A stretch of DNA of 39,174 nucleotides from an uncultured Eubacteriales bacterium. GTDB lineage: Bacteria > Bacillota > Clostridia > Oscillospirales > CAG-272. A program made the position numbers and the translations under genes. Below are positions 16,029-24,428 of the stretch, piece by piece. The number at the start of each line of letters is the position of its first letter. The first letter of the stretch is position 1. The notes beneath the pieces are model-generated. The model searched no databases. It saw only the letters and a list, made by a program, of their open reading frames with translations, and was not told the origin of the DNA. Location of the stretch: the NCBI GenBank assembly GCA_934401725.1, contig CAKRSS010000016.1:1-39174 (forward strand), written 5' to 3'.

Positions 16029-16053
16029 GCGGCGCGCTGTTACACTTCTAATG

Positions 16054-17193
16054 TCAATATATGACGTGAGTCGTCGATTTGTGTATACTCCGGGCGCGTC
16101 TGTCACGTTTGGCGTTCCGCATTACGGATAGTGCCAGCGCGCAGATGAATATCACCAGCACGACCGCACCGATAGGGCGTATCACCGCGGGACTTATCAC
16201 AACGGTGGCGCTGTCGTCCTGCGGCATGAAGAGGCAGGGGAAAAGCGCGTAGAGCCCGGCGATGATAAGCGCGTTGAGCGTCCCCTGACACATCTTTGCG
16301 ACAAAGTAGCCCCGGAAGCAGAGTCCGCGCCCACGGCAGAGCGACATTATCTGAAAATGCACCGACAGCCCCGACCAGCCGATGATGAAGGCCGTCAGGC
16401 AGACGCCGAGCGGCCCTGTCCCGAGCGCGGCGGACGCGCTGACGCCACCCGACAGCTCGACCGCACCGTAAAGAAGCGCGCCGAGCGCCGCCGGACAGCC
16501 GAGCTGCGTGACGAGCCGCCCGAGACAGCCCATAATTGCCGAGAAAAAGACGACGTAGGCGCAGACAGTCAGCATTCCCGTCGCGGCGTCGGAGACGGCG
16601 CCGGTGAAGCTGTCAAGCCCCGGCACGGGCGGCCGCTCCGGTCTCGATGCGACCGGGCCTCTGTCGACGCGGCCGAAAATAATCCGCGCTCCGACGCCGA
16701 GAAGCAGCGCGCTTGAGAGCGTCACGAGGTAGAAAGCAAGCCCGGCGCGGCGGTTGGCGTAAAGCGACACGCCGACGGCGCTGATGAGAAACGCAGAGCT
16801 TGGGTTGTTGCAGAAGCACATCAGGCGCTCGGCCTCGCGCCGCGAGATGTGCCCGGCGTCAAGCAGCGCCACGACGGTCCGCGCGCCGATGGGGAAGCCG
16901 CAGACCGCCCCCATGAACAGCGCGCATGCCGACGCGCCGGATACGCCGAACAGCCGCCGCACGGGTCTCTCGCAGGCGCGTCCTATCATCTCGCCGAGGC
17001 CGACGGACACCATCAGCCCCGAGATCACCATGAACGGAAACAGCGACGGTATGACCGTCCGGACGCAGAGCAGCAGCCCCGCGCTCATGTATTCGATGGC
17101 GTAATCCGAGTAGTAAAGCGTGAGCGCGAGACAGCCCCCGCAGATAAAGCAAAATACCAGCTGACCCGGCGAGTGACGGCGGATATGTGTCAT
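16054..17193 (-). CDS. ylbJ: Sporulation membrane protein YlbJ (SpoVV-like)
   Basis: YlbJ/SpoVV belongs to the nucleoside-recognition (Gate) membrane family and in Bacillus is needed for dipicolinic acid transport into the forespore. The 379-residue product is hydrophobic with many membrane segments. The family blocks IPSLFPFMVISGLM near residue 50, GFPIGARTVVALLDAGHIS near 94 and CNNPSSAFLISAVG near 128 are present. GGAGGC precedes the ATG. It is transcribed away from yqfC, with 69 bases between the two starts. Confidence 0.87.
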   Translation of the reverse strand: MTHIRRHSPGQLVFCFICGGCLALTLYYSDYAIEYMSAGLLLCVRTVIPSLFPFMVISGLMVSVGLGEMIGRACERPVRRLFGVSGASACALFMGAVCGFPIGARTVVALLDAGHISRREAERLMCFCNNPSSAFLISAVGVSLYANRRAGLAFYLVTLSSALLLGVGARIIFGRVDRGPVASRPERPPVPGLDSFTGAVSDAATGMLTVCAYVVFFSAIMGCLGRLVTQLGCPAALGALLYGAVELSGGVSASAALGTGPLGVCLTAFIIGWSGLSVHFQIMSLCRGRGLCFRGYFVAKMCQGTLNALIIAGLYALFPCLFMPQDDSATVVISPAVIRPIGAVVLVIFICALALSVMRNAKRDRRARSIHKSTTHVIY

Positions 17194-17262
17194 TATGTTA
17201 AAGCCTCCGGCATAAAATATAGGGATACATCACCACATTATATTCTCCGGAGGTAAGGTGCT

Positions 17263-17571
17263 ATGAGTAAAAAGAATCAGGACGAAGGCGTACAGCCCGG
17301 TTTTTTGGAACGGCTGTACAGCCGTCTTGATATTCCGCCGGATGTCGTGAGCGGTATTTTTGTGGAGATGCGCGGGCGGACGAACGTCGTCGTTCACGGG
17401 TGTCGGGAGATACTGCTCTACACCCCGGAGGAGGTCAGACTGCGCCTGCGCGGCTGTGCGGTATGTGTGCGCGGCGAGGGGCTGTACTGCACGGCCTATC
17501 ACACGGGAACGGCCGACATAGGCGGACGTATTGACTCGGTCAGCTTTGCGGAGGAGGATGGGAAATGCTGA
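17263..17571 (+). CDS. yqfC: Sporulation protein YqfC (YabP/YqfC family)
   Basis: The 102-residue product has the family features: a short N-terminus, SRLDIPPDVVSGIFVEMRG, then HGCREILLYTPEEVRL and a C-terminal glycine-containing strand. YqfC is a mother-cell sporulation protein of unknown biochemical role in Bacillus. TCCGGAGGTAA precedes the ATG. It overlaps yqfD by 7 bases, the normal partnership. Confidence 0.88.
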   Translation: MSKKNQDEGVQPGFLERLYSRLDIPPDVVSGIFVEMRGRTNVVVHGCREILLYTPEEVRLRLRGCAVCVRGEGLYCTAYHTGTADIGGRIDSVSFAEEDGKC

Positions 17572-18746
17572 AATATACGCTGTTCGGCGGATGCGAGCTG
17601 TCTGCGCACATCTGCCACACCGAGACCATTATGAATATGTGTATGCACCACCGGTTGGTCTACGACGGGCTGAAACTCGACCGCAAGGCTGACCGCGTCC
17701 GCTTTGTCTGCACGCCCTACACGGCGGGACTCATCACGCAGCTCTGCCGCGGCGTTGGCATACGCGTCACCAGCGACCGCCGCTTCGGCCTGCCGCACCT
17801 GCTTTACAGATACCGTCGGCGTTACGGAATCGCCGTCGGCGCGGTGCTGGCGATAGCGCTTGTGATACTGTCGGGGCAGTACATATGGGACGTGCGCGTC
17901 AGTGGCAACACGGCGCTCGGCGAGGAGGAAATCGCGGCGGCGCTCGCCGAGCAGGGGCTGTATATCGGCTGCCGCAAGGCTGTGCTTGACGTCGACTCGG
18001 TGGAAAACCGGTTGCTGATAAACAGCCGGGAGCTGAGCTGGGTAGCGGTCAATATTTCGGGCAGCGTGGCGTCCGTCGAGGTACGGGAGCGGCTGCCGGA
18101 GCCCGTCCCCGAGCCGACAACGCCCGCAAATCTCGTGGCACTGCGCGACGGAAGAGTGGAGCAGGTCGAGGCGTATGACGGGCAGGTCGTGGTGAGGGCG
18201 GGGCAGTACGTCAGCCGCGGCGAGCTGCTTGTCAGCGGGCTTGTTGACAGCGCGAGCGTCGGCTGGCGCTACATTCGGGCGCGCGGAGCTGTCTTTGCGC
18301 GGACGGTGCGCGAGATACACATCGAGATTCCCATGGACTACGAGGAAAAATGCTATACCGGCAAGGTCATGTGTGAAAAAAGCCTGATTTTTTTCGGGAA
18401 ACGAATAAAACTTTACAAAAACACTGGATTTTCAGGGGTAACATATGATACAATATGTAATGTGGATAGGTGTTGCCTTTTTGGGGGTGAGCGGCTGCCG
18501 CTGTGGCTCGACAACACCGAATACCGCCCCTACACACTCGAGCCGAGGCGGTATAGCAACGAGCAGGCAATGGAGCTTGCCTACGCGGTGCTCGCCGACG
18601 AACTCGCGGCGCTGAGCGCCAATGGCGCCACATTTTTACGCAAGGATATAATATGTCAGCCGGGCGAGTCGGTCTACATGCTCGACTGCACGCTGACGCT
18701 GATAGAAAATATAGCCGGGACGGTTGAATTTCAGGTCTCGGAGTAG
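17565..18746 (+). CDS. yqfD: Sporulation protein YqfD
   Basis: YqfD is a bitopic sporulation protein that acts with YqfC in the mother cell. The 393-residue product has an N-terminal cytoplasmic domain, one membrane segment near residues 86-105 (YGIAVGAVLAIALVILSG), then the extracytoplasmic part (YIWDVRVSGNTALGEEEI, LPEPVPEP). It starts 7 bases inside yqfC. The stretch 18365-18490 is much richer in A and T than its surroundings, yet the frame stays open and the encoded FGKRIKLYKN segment looks genuine. Confidence 0.87.
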   Translation: MLKYTLFGGCELSAHICHTETIMNMCMHHRLVYDGLKLDRKADRVRFVCTPYTAGLITQLCRGVGIRVTSDRRFGLPHLLYRYRRRYGIAVGAVLAIALVILSGQYIWDVRVSGNTALGEEEIAAALAEQGLYIGCRKAVLDVDSVENRLLINSRELSWVAVNISGSVASVEVRERLPEPVPEPTTPANLVALRDGRVEQVEAYDGQVVVRAGQYVSRGELLVSGLVDSASVGWRYIRARGAVFARTVREIHIEIPMDYEEKCYTGKVMCEKSLIFFGKRIKLYKNTGFSGVTYDTICNVDRCCLFGGERLPLWLDNTEYRPYTLEPRRYSNEQAMELAYAVLADELAALSANGATFLRKDIICQPGESVYMLDCTLTLIENIAGTVEFQVSE

Positions 18747-18755
18747 AGGAGAAAA

Positions 18756-19790
18756 ATGAAAGCTGAAACTGTATACATTTCGAACAGCGAGCTGACCTCG
18801 CGCGTTTTCGGCTGTTTTGACGAGAACATCAGAGCCATCGAAAAGGAATTCGGGGTCGAGATACAGACGCATCCTTCCGAGGACGGCGACGCCGTGGTGG
18901 TCAGCGGCAGCGGCGAGGGCGTGCACATGGCTGCGACGGTCGTGACGTTTTTGCGTCAGATGGCCGAGTATGAGGAGACCATTTCCGAGCAGTCGGTCAG
19001 GTACGTGATCGACAGCGTGCGCGACGGCAACGAGGAGGAGCTGTCGGCGCTAGGCGACGACTGCCTGTGTGTGACGACCAAGGGCCGTCCCATCAAGGCT
19101 AAGACCATGGGGCAGAAGCAGTACGTCGACAAAATCAAAAAGAACACCATAACCTTCGGTATAGGCCCCGCGGGCACCGGAAAGACGTTCCTGGCGGTCG
19201 CTATGGGCGTCAAGGCGCTGCGCGACAAGCAGGTCAGCCGCATTATACTTACGCGCCCTGCCATCGAGGCGGGCGAGAAGTTAGGCTACCTGCCCGGCGA
19301 CCTGCAAAGCAAGATAGACCCCTACCTCCGCCCGCTTTACGACGCGCTGTACGAGATGATAGGCCCCGAGAACTACGCGCGCCAGCTCGAGAAGCAGACC
19401 ATCGAGATAGCGCCGCTGGCCTACATGCGCGGCCGGACGCTGGACGACTCCTTCATCATCCTCGACGAGGCGCAGAACGCCACGCCGGAGCAGATGAAAA
19501 TGTTCCTGACGCGCCTCGGGTTCAATTCCAAGGCCGTCATCACGGGCGACCTGACGCAGACCGACCTGCCGAGAGGGCAGAAGAGCGGACTCGGTCAGGT
19601 GGTCAAAATACTCGATAATATCGAGGATATTGCGATACACCGCTTTACCGAGCGCGATGTCGTGCGCCACAAGCTGGTGCAGAAGATAATACTCGCATAC
19701 GAAAAATTCGAAAAGGAGCAGGCGCGCTGGCAGGACAAGCCGGCGAGACCCGACACGCGCTACCACCGCCTGAAAAAAGAGAACAAATAA
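18756..19790 (+). CDS. phoH: PhoH family ATPase
   Basis: PhoH-like proteins are cytoplasmic ATPases with a RecA-like core, linked to RNA metabolism by their neighbours. An N-terminal KH-like region covers about residues 1-90. Walker A is GPAGTGKTFLAVAMG at about 136-150 and Walker B is ILDEAQNAT near 234. The later ITGDLTQTDLPRGQKSGL block is family-typical. The 344-residue length is normal. AGAGGAG precedes the ATG, and the stop overlaps ybeY by one base (TAATG). Confidence 0.95.
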   Translation: MKAETVYISNSELTSRVFGCFDENIRAIEKEFGVEIQTHPSEDGDAVVVSGSGEGVHMAATVVTFLRQMAEYEETISEQSVRYVIDSVRDGNEEELSALGDDCLCVTTKGRPIKAKTMGQKQYVDKIKKNTITFGIGPAGTGKTFLAVAMGVKALRDKQVSRIILTRPAIEAGEKLGYLPGDLQSKIDPYLRPLYDALYEMIGPENYARQLEKQTIEIAPLAYMRGRTLDDSFIILDEAQNATPEQMKMFLTRLGFNSKAVITGDLTQTDLPRGQKSGLGQVVKILDNIEDIAIHRFTERDVVRHKLVQKIILAYEKFEKEQARWQDKPARPDTRYHRLKKENK

Positions 19791-20263
19791 TGAAGCTACG
19801 CATTTATTTCGACAACATACAGTCAAAGCGGCCGGTCGGCTATCAGCTGAAGCTGCTCATGCGCCGCGCAATCGAGGCGACGCTCGAATATGAGGGCGTA
19901 GGTCGCGACGTCGAGGTGTCGCTGACGTTCGCTGACGACGAGTCCATCCACCGCTTAAACCTCGAATACCGCGGCATCGACCGCCCGACCGACGTGCTGT
20001 CCTTCCCGCTCGAGGAGAACGCTGAGGAGCAGACCGACCGCGGCCTGCTGGTGCTCGGCGACATAGTCATCTCGCTTGAGCGCGCGGCGGCGCAGGCGGA
20101 GGAGTTCGGTCACAGCTATGAGCGCGAGGTCGCCTTCCTCTGCATACACTCAATGCTCCACCTGCTGGGCTACGATCACGAGCTCGGCGAGACTGAGGAC
20201 GCCGACATGAGGCGGCGTCAGCACGAAATAATTGATTCTATCGGATTAGGAATAAAGGAATAA
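19790..20263 (+). CDS. ybeY: Endoribonuclease YbeY, rRNA maturation factor
   Basis: YbeY is a zinc-dependent RNase that acts in 16S rRNA 3'-end maturation and ribosome quality control. The metal site HSMLHLLGYDH lies at residues 120-130 (His120, His124, His130), and the FADDESIHRLNLEYRGIDRPTDVLSFP region is conserved in two parts. It is 157 residues long. Both its start and its stop overlap the neighbours by one base. The usual dgkA and cdd genes of Bacillus are missing between it and era. Confidence 0.95.
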   Translation: MKLRIYFDNIQSKRPVGYQLKLLMRRAIEATLEYEGVGRDVEVSLTFADDESIHRLNLEYRGIDRPTDVLSFPLEENAEEQTDRGLLVLGDIVISLERAAAQAEEFGHSYEREVAFLCIHSMLHLLGYDHELGETEDADMRRRQHEIIDSIGLGIKE

Positions 20264-21147
20264 TGAAAAAAACAGGATTTATAGCTATCGTCGGCCGTCC
20301 GAACGTGGGCAAGTCGACGCTTATGAACAAAATACTCGGCGAGAAGGTCGCGATAGTCTCCAACAAGCCGCAGACCACGCGCAACCGCATTATCGGTATA
20401 CATACTGTGGGAGAGTCGCAGTTTGTCTTTCTCGATACGCCGGGCATTCACACGCCCAAGGATCGCCTCGGCGACTATATGGTCAAGGCGGCGGACGACA
20501 CCATGCGCGAGGCGGACGCCGTCGTGCTTGTGGTCGACCCCGGCAAGCCGGTCTCGAACGTCGAGCGCAACGTCATTGACTACATCAAGGAGTCGGGCTG
20601 CGGCTCGGTACTCGTGCTCAATAAGACCGACCTCTACCGCCGCGAGCAGATCGCCGAAACTATTATGGCATACTCTGCGCTGCATGATTTCGACGCCGTC
20701 GTGCCTACCTGCGCCCGCAACGGCGACAAGGTGGACGAGCTGCTCGACGAATGCGCGAAGTTCCTCACGGAATCCGAGTGGTTTTTCCCGGGCGACATGG
20801 TCACGGACCAGCCCGAGCGGCAGATTGCGGCCGAGATAATCCGCGAGAAGCTATTGCGCACGCTCAACAAGGAGGTTCCGCACGGAATCGCCGTCGTCAT
20901 TGAGGAATTCAAGGAATCCGACGGACTTATCAGCATACGCGCCGAGATTTTCTGCGAAAAGGAGTCGCACAAGCGGATTATCGTCGGAAAGGGCGGCGCA
21001 GGGCTCAAAATGGTCGGAACCTACGCACGTCAGGATCTCGAGCGGCTGTTCGGCACGCGCGTTTACCTCAATCTCTGGGTCAAGGTCAAGGAAAACTGGC
21101 GCGATAGCCTCCAGACTGTCGCAAACTTCGGCTACAAGCAGGAGTGA
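20263..21147 (+). CDS. era: GTPase Era
   Basis: Era is a GTPase that binds the 3' end of 16S rRNA and checks small-subunit maturation. The G motifs are GRPNVGKST (about 10-18), DTPG near 60 and NKTD near 122. The KH domain is in the last third, with the IIVGKGGAGLKMVG loop. The 294-residue length is standard. The ybeY-era pairing fits their shared work on 16S rRNA. Confidence 0.97.
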   Translation: MKKTGFIAIVGRPNVGKSTLMNKILGEKVAIVSNKPQTTRNRIIGIHTVGESQFVFLDTPGIHTPKDRLGDYMVKAADDTMREADAVVLVVDPGKPVSNVERNVIDYIKESGCGSVLVLNKTDLYRREQIAETIMAYSALHDFDAVVPTCARNGDKVDELLDECAKFLTESEWFFPGDMVTDQPERQIAAEIIREKLLRTLNKEVPHGIAVVIEEFKESDGLISIRAEIFCEKESHKRIIVGKGGAGLKMVGTYARQDLERLFGTRVYLNLWVKVKENWRDSLQTVANFGYKQE

Positions 21148-21171
21148 GGCCGCGTCGGGAGGAGCTTTGAC

Positions 21172-22002
21172 GTGGTTTTTACAACGGATGCGCTGGTGCT
21201 GCGCACGGTCGACACCGGCGAGCATGACCGCCTCGCGATACTTCTGACGCCGGAGAACGGCCAGATAACGGTGCTCGCCAAGGGCGCACGGTCGCAGAAA
21301 AGCCAGTACGCGGCGCTGACACAGCCGTTCGTCTACGGCAATTTCGAGATATACCGCAAGGGCGAGATGAACTGGCTGCGCGGCGGCTCGGTGACTGAAT
21401 ATTTTCCCGGCGTGCGTGAGGACATAGTCAAGCTGTCGCTGGCGGTCTACCTCGCAGACGTGGCGCAGGAGGTTACGGGTGAGTACGTGGCGGGCGTCGA
21501 TATACTGCGCATGACACTCAACTCGCTCTACGCGCTGGCGCGCGACAAGGTGACGCCGCGTATAGTCAAGGCGGTTTACGAGTGGCGCACGGCGGGGTAC
21601 GCCGGGTATATGCCCGACATGTCGCACTGCCGCGCCTGCCACGGCGAGATTACCGAGGGCATGTACCTCGACGTCATGAACGGTCGGCTTTTGTGCGGCG
21701 AGTGTCTGCGGCGCATGTCCGCGGCGGCCACGCGCGAGGCTGCACACGCGGCGCAGAAGGGAGCCGTTCAATCCGCTTACGACGACACGGCATACAACAA
21801 CAATATACTTGTCCCGATGGGGCTCGGAGCGGTCGCCGCCGCGGGGTACGTGCTGCACGCACTGCCCGAGCGCGTCTACTCCTTCCGCATAAAGGACGCG
21901 CAGGACGAGGACGACTTCTGCCGCGCGGGTGAGACGTATCTGCTCAACCACCTCGAATGCGGCTTCGCCTCATTGGACTTCTACAAAACGATTACAAAAT
22001 AA
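21172..22002 (+). CDS. recO: DNA repair protein RecO, GTG start
   Basis: RecO loads RecA on SSB-coated DNA in the RecFOR route. The OB-fold N-terminus runs through TDALVLRTVDTGEHDRLAIL. The zinc site is visible near residues 149-180 as CRACHG and CGECLR. The product has 276 residues and starts at GTG 21172 with GGGAGGAG 7 bases upstream. It lies 24 bases after era and 6 before mutS2. Confidence 0.94.
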   Translation: MVFTTDALVLRTVDTGEHDRLAILLTPENGQITVLAKGARSQKSQYAALTQPFVYGNFEIYRKGEMNWLRGGSVTEYFPGVREDIVKLSLAVYLADVAQEVTGEYVAGVDILRMTLNSLYALARDKVTPRIVKAVYEWRTAGYAGYMPDMSHCRACHGEITEGMYLDVMNGRLLCGECLRRMSAAATREAAHAAQKGAVQSAYDDTAYNNNILVPMGLGAVAAAGYVLHALPERVYSFRIKDAQDEDDFCRAGETYLLNHLECGFASLDFYKTITK

Positions 22003-22008
22003 AGGATT

Positions 22009-24399
22009 ATGAGCTTTTCTGAAAAAACACTTAAAACACTTGAATTTGATAAGATCCGCGCCATGCTCGCCGACTGCGCCCTGACAGACGGCGCGCGTGC
22101 CATGGCGATGGAGCTCGTTCCGAGTGAGTATGTGACGGTCGTGCTGCGCAATCAGCGCCACACGACGGACGCCGTGCGCCTGCTCGGCGTCAAGGGCACG
22201 CCCTCGTTTGGCATGGTTCAGGATATGAGCGGCATCTGCGACCGCGCGGGCAAAGGAGCCATGCTCACCGCGCGCGAGCTGCTTGACGCCGCCAACGTCC
22301 TGCGCACCTGCCGCGGCCTGCTCGATTACATACGCACCAACCGGACGTTCGAGACCTCGCTCGACGAGATTTTCGAGCGCCTCATCGCCAACCGTCCGCT
22401 TGAGGACAAAATCACGCGCTCCATTATTGCCGAGGACCTCATTGCCGACGAGGCGAGCGCCGAGCTCGCCAACATCCGCCGCAAGGAAAAAAGCCTCAAC
22501 AACCGCATAAAGGACATACTGTCCAAGTACACGGGCGGGGCGTATTCGAAATATCTTCAGGAGAATATCGTCACACAACGCGGCGGGCGGTACGTTGTGC
22601 CGGTCAAGATTGAGTACCGCGGCGAGGTCAAGGGACTGGTGCACGATACCTCCGCCTCGGGCGCGACGCTGTTCGTCGAGCCCATCGCCGTTGTCGACGC
22701 GAACAACGAGCTGCGCGAGCTTGAGGCCGCGGAGCAGCACGAGATCGACAAGATTCTCTACACGCTGTCCGGCGAGGTGGCCGGGTGCGCCTCGGCGCTT
22801 CAGCTCGACTACCGGAACATCACCGAGCTTGCCTTCATTTTTGCCTGCGGCGAGCTGTCGTTCCGCATGAAGGGCGTTCAGCCGCAGATTTCAGGCGACC
22901 GCTCGCTTGAGCTTAAGCGCGCGCGGCACCCGCTTATCGACCGGGACAAGGTCGTCCCTATAAACGTCGCCATCGGGCACGGGCACGACACGCTTATCAT
23001 CACCGGCCCCAACACCGGCGGTAAGACGGTCACGCTTAAGACGCTCGGACTGTTCTCGCTCATGACGCAGGCCGGTCTGCACATCCCTGCGGAGGAGCAT
23101 TCGTCCGTCTGCATGTTCGACAACGTGCTGGCCGACATCGGCGACGAGCAGAGCATCGAGCAGTCGCTCTCGACGTTTTCGGCACACATGGTCAACATCG
23201 TGGCCATCATGGGACAGCTGACCGAGCGGTCGCTGGTGCTGTTCGACGAGCTGGGCGTCGGCACCGACCCTATCGAGGGCGCGGCTCTGGCGGTGGCAGT
23301 CATTGAGTCGGTGCGTGAGAAGGGCGCAATATGCGCCGCGACGACACACTACGCCGAGCTAAAGGCCTACGCGCTCGAGACGCCGGGCGTCGAGAACGCC
23401 TCCTGCGAGTTCGACATCGAAACGTTGCGCCCGACCTACAAGCTGATTATCGGCACGCCGGGCAAGTCCAACGCGTTCGCCATATCCAAGCGGCTCGGAC
23501 TGCCGCAGGAGATCATCGACCGCGCCGAGAAGACCGTCAGCACCGACAACAAGCGCTTCGAGGACGTCATTGAGAAGCTGGAGGCCAGCCGAATCGCCAT
23601 GGAGCGCGACCGCGAGGAGGCGGCGCGTATGCGCGAGGAGTACGAAAAGTTCAAGGCTGAGGCCGAGAAAACCATAAATGACAAGCTGTCGCGCGCCGAG
23701 CGCGAGTACGAAAAGTCGCAGGCCAAGGCCGTCGCGATGGTCGAAAGCGCCAAGGCGTCGGCCGACTTCGTGCTCTCGCAGCTCGAGCGTGCCAAGCGCG
23801 CCAAGGACAGTGAGCGCGCCGGTGAGGAGCTTGACCGCGCCCGCCGCGAGATACGCTCGCACCTGCGCGCCAACGAGGACAAGTTCAACCCGGTCGAGAA
23901 GGCCGAGGACGACGGATACGTCCTGCCGCGGCCGCTAAAGAAGGGCGACCAGGTCTATCTGCGCAACATCGGCACTGTCGCGACGGTGCTGAGCCTGCCG
24001 GACAAGTCCGGAACGCTCACCGTCCAGGCGGGCGCGGCGCGGACAAAGACCAATGTCTCCAACCTCAAGCTTGTCGACGCCAACGAGACCATTGTCACCG
24101 ACCGCGAAAACAGACGCGTGCCGGCGTCGGAGTACAAGCCGATGCAGATAAAGAATTTCAGCCCCGAGATAGATTTGCGCGGCATGAACGGCGAGGAGGC
24201 GTGGTACGCTGTCGACAAATACATCGACGACGCGCAGCTCTGCGGCCTCAAAACCGTGCACCTCATTCACGGAAAGGGAACCGGTGCGCTTAAAAACGCG
24301 CTCTGGCAGTTCTTGCGCTCGGACAAGCGCGTCGCCTCATATCGCATCGGAAAATACGGCGAGGGCGACGGCGGAGTGACCGTGCTCGAGCTGAAATAA
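22009..24399 (+). CDS. mutS2: Endonuclease MutS2
   Basis: MutS2 acts on branched DNA and, in Bacillus, also on collided ribosomes. Its 796 residues match the family. The core MutS ATPase carries GPNTGGKTVTLKTLG at about residues 333-347 and the FDELGVGTDPIEGAALA Walker B region. A long charged coiled coil follows at about 510-620. The C-terminal Smr nuclease domain is intact with IDLRGMNGEEA and HLIHGKGTGAL. No mutS mismatch domain I is present, as expected for this type. Confidence 0.96.
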   Translation: MSFSEKTLKTLEFDKIRAMLADCALTDGARAMAMELVPSEYVTVVLRNQRHTTDAVRLLGVKGTPSFGMVQDMSGICDRAGKGAMLTARELLDAANVLRTCRGLLDYIRTNRTFETSLDEIFERLIANRPLEDKITRSIIAEDLIADEASAELANIRRKEKSLNNRIKDILSKYTGGAYSKYLQENIVTQRGGRYVVPVKIEYRGEVKGLVHDTSASGATLFVEPIAVVDANNELRELEAAEQHEIDKILYTLSGEVAGCASALQLDYRNITELAFIFACGELSFRMKGVQPQISGDRSLELKRARHPLIDRDKVVPINVAIGHGHDTLIITGPNTGGKTVTLKTLGLFSLMTQAGLHIPAEEHSSVCMFDNVLADIGDEQSIEQSLSTFSAHMVNIVAIMGQLTERSLVLFDELGVGTDPIEGAALAVAVIESVREKGAICAATTHYAELKAYALETPGVENASCEFDIETLRPTYKLIIGTPGKSNAFAISKRLGLPQEIIDRAEKTVSTDNKRFEDVIEKLEASRIAMERDREEAARMREEYEKFKAEAEKTINDKLSRAEREYEKSQAKAVAMVESAKASADFVLSQLERAKRAKDSERAGEELDRARREIRSHLRANEDKFNPVEKAEDDGYVLPRPLKKGDQVYLRNIGTVATVLSLPDKSGTLTVQAGAARTKTNVSNLKLVDANETIVTDRENRRVPASEYKPMQIKNFSPEIDLRGMNGEEAWYAVDKYIDDAQLCGLKTVHLIHGKGTGALKNALWQFLRSDKRVASYRIGKYGEGDGGVTVLELK

Positions 24400-24428
24400 G
24401 CGGCAGCTATGCAAACGGAGTAAATCAC

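Noticed and set aside
16621..17256. + strand frames opposite ylbJ
   Set aside because: They are shadows of a conserved membrane protein gene, with Arg/Ala/Pro-rich products and no binding site.
20851..21951. 366-residue - strand frame across era and recO
   Set aside because: Both + strand genes are clear and conserved. The antisense product is Arg/Val-rich with no recognised motif.
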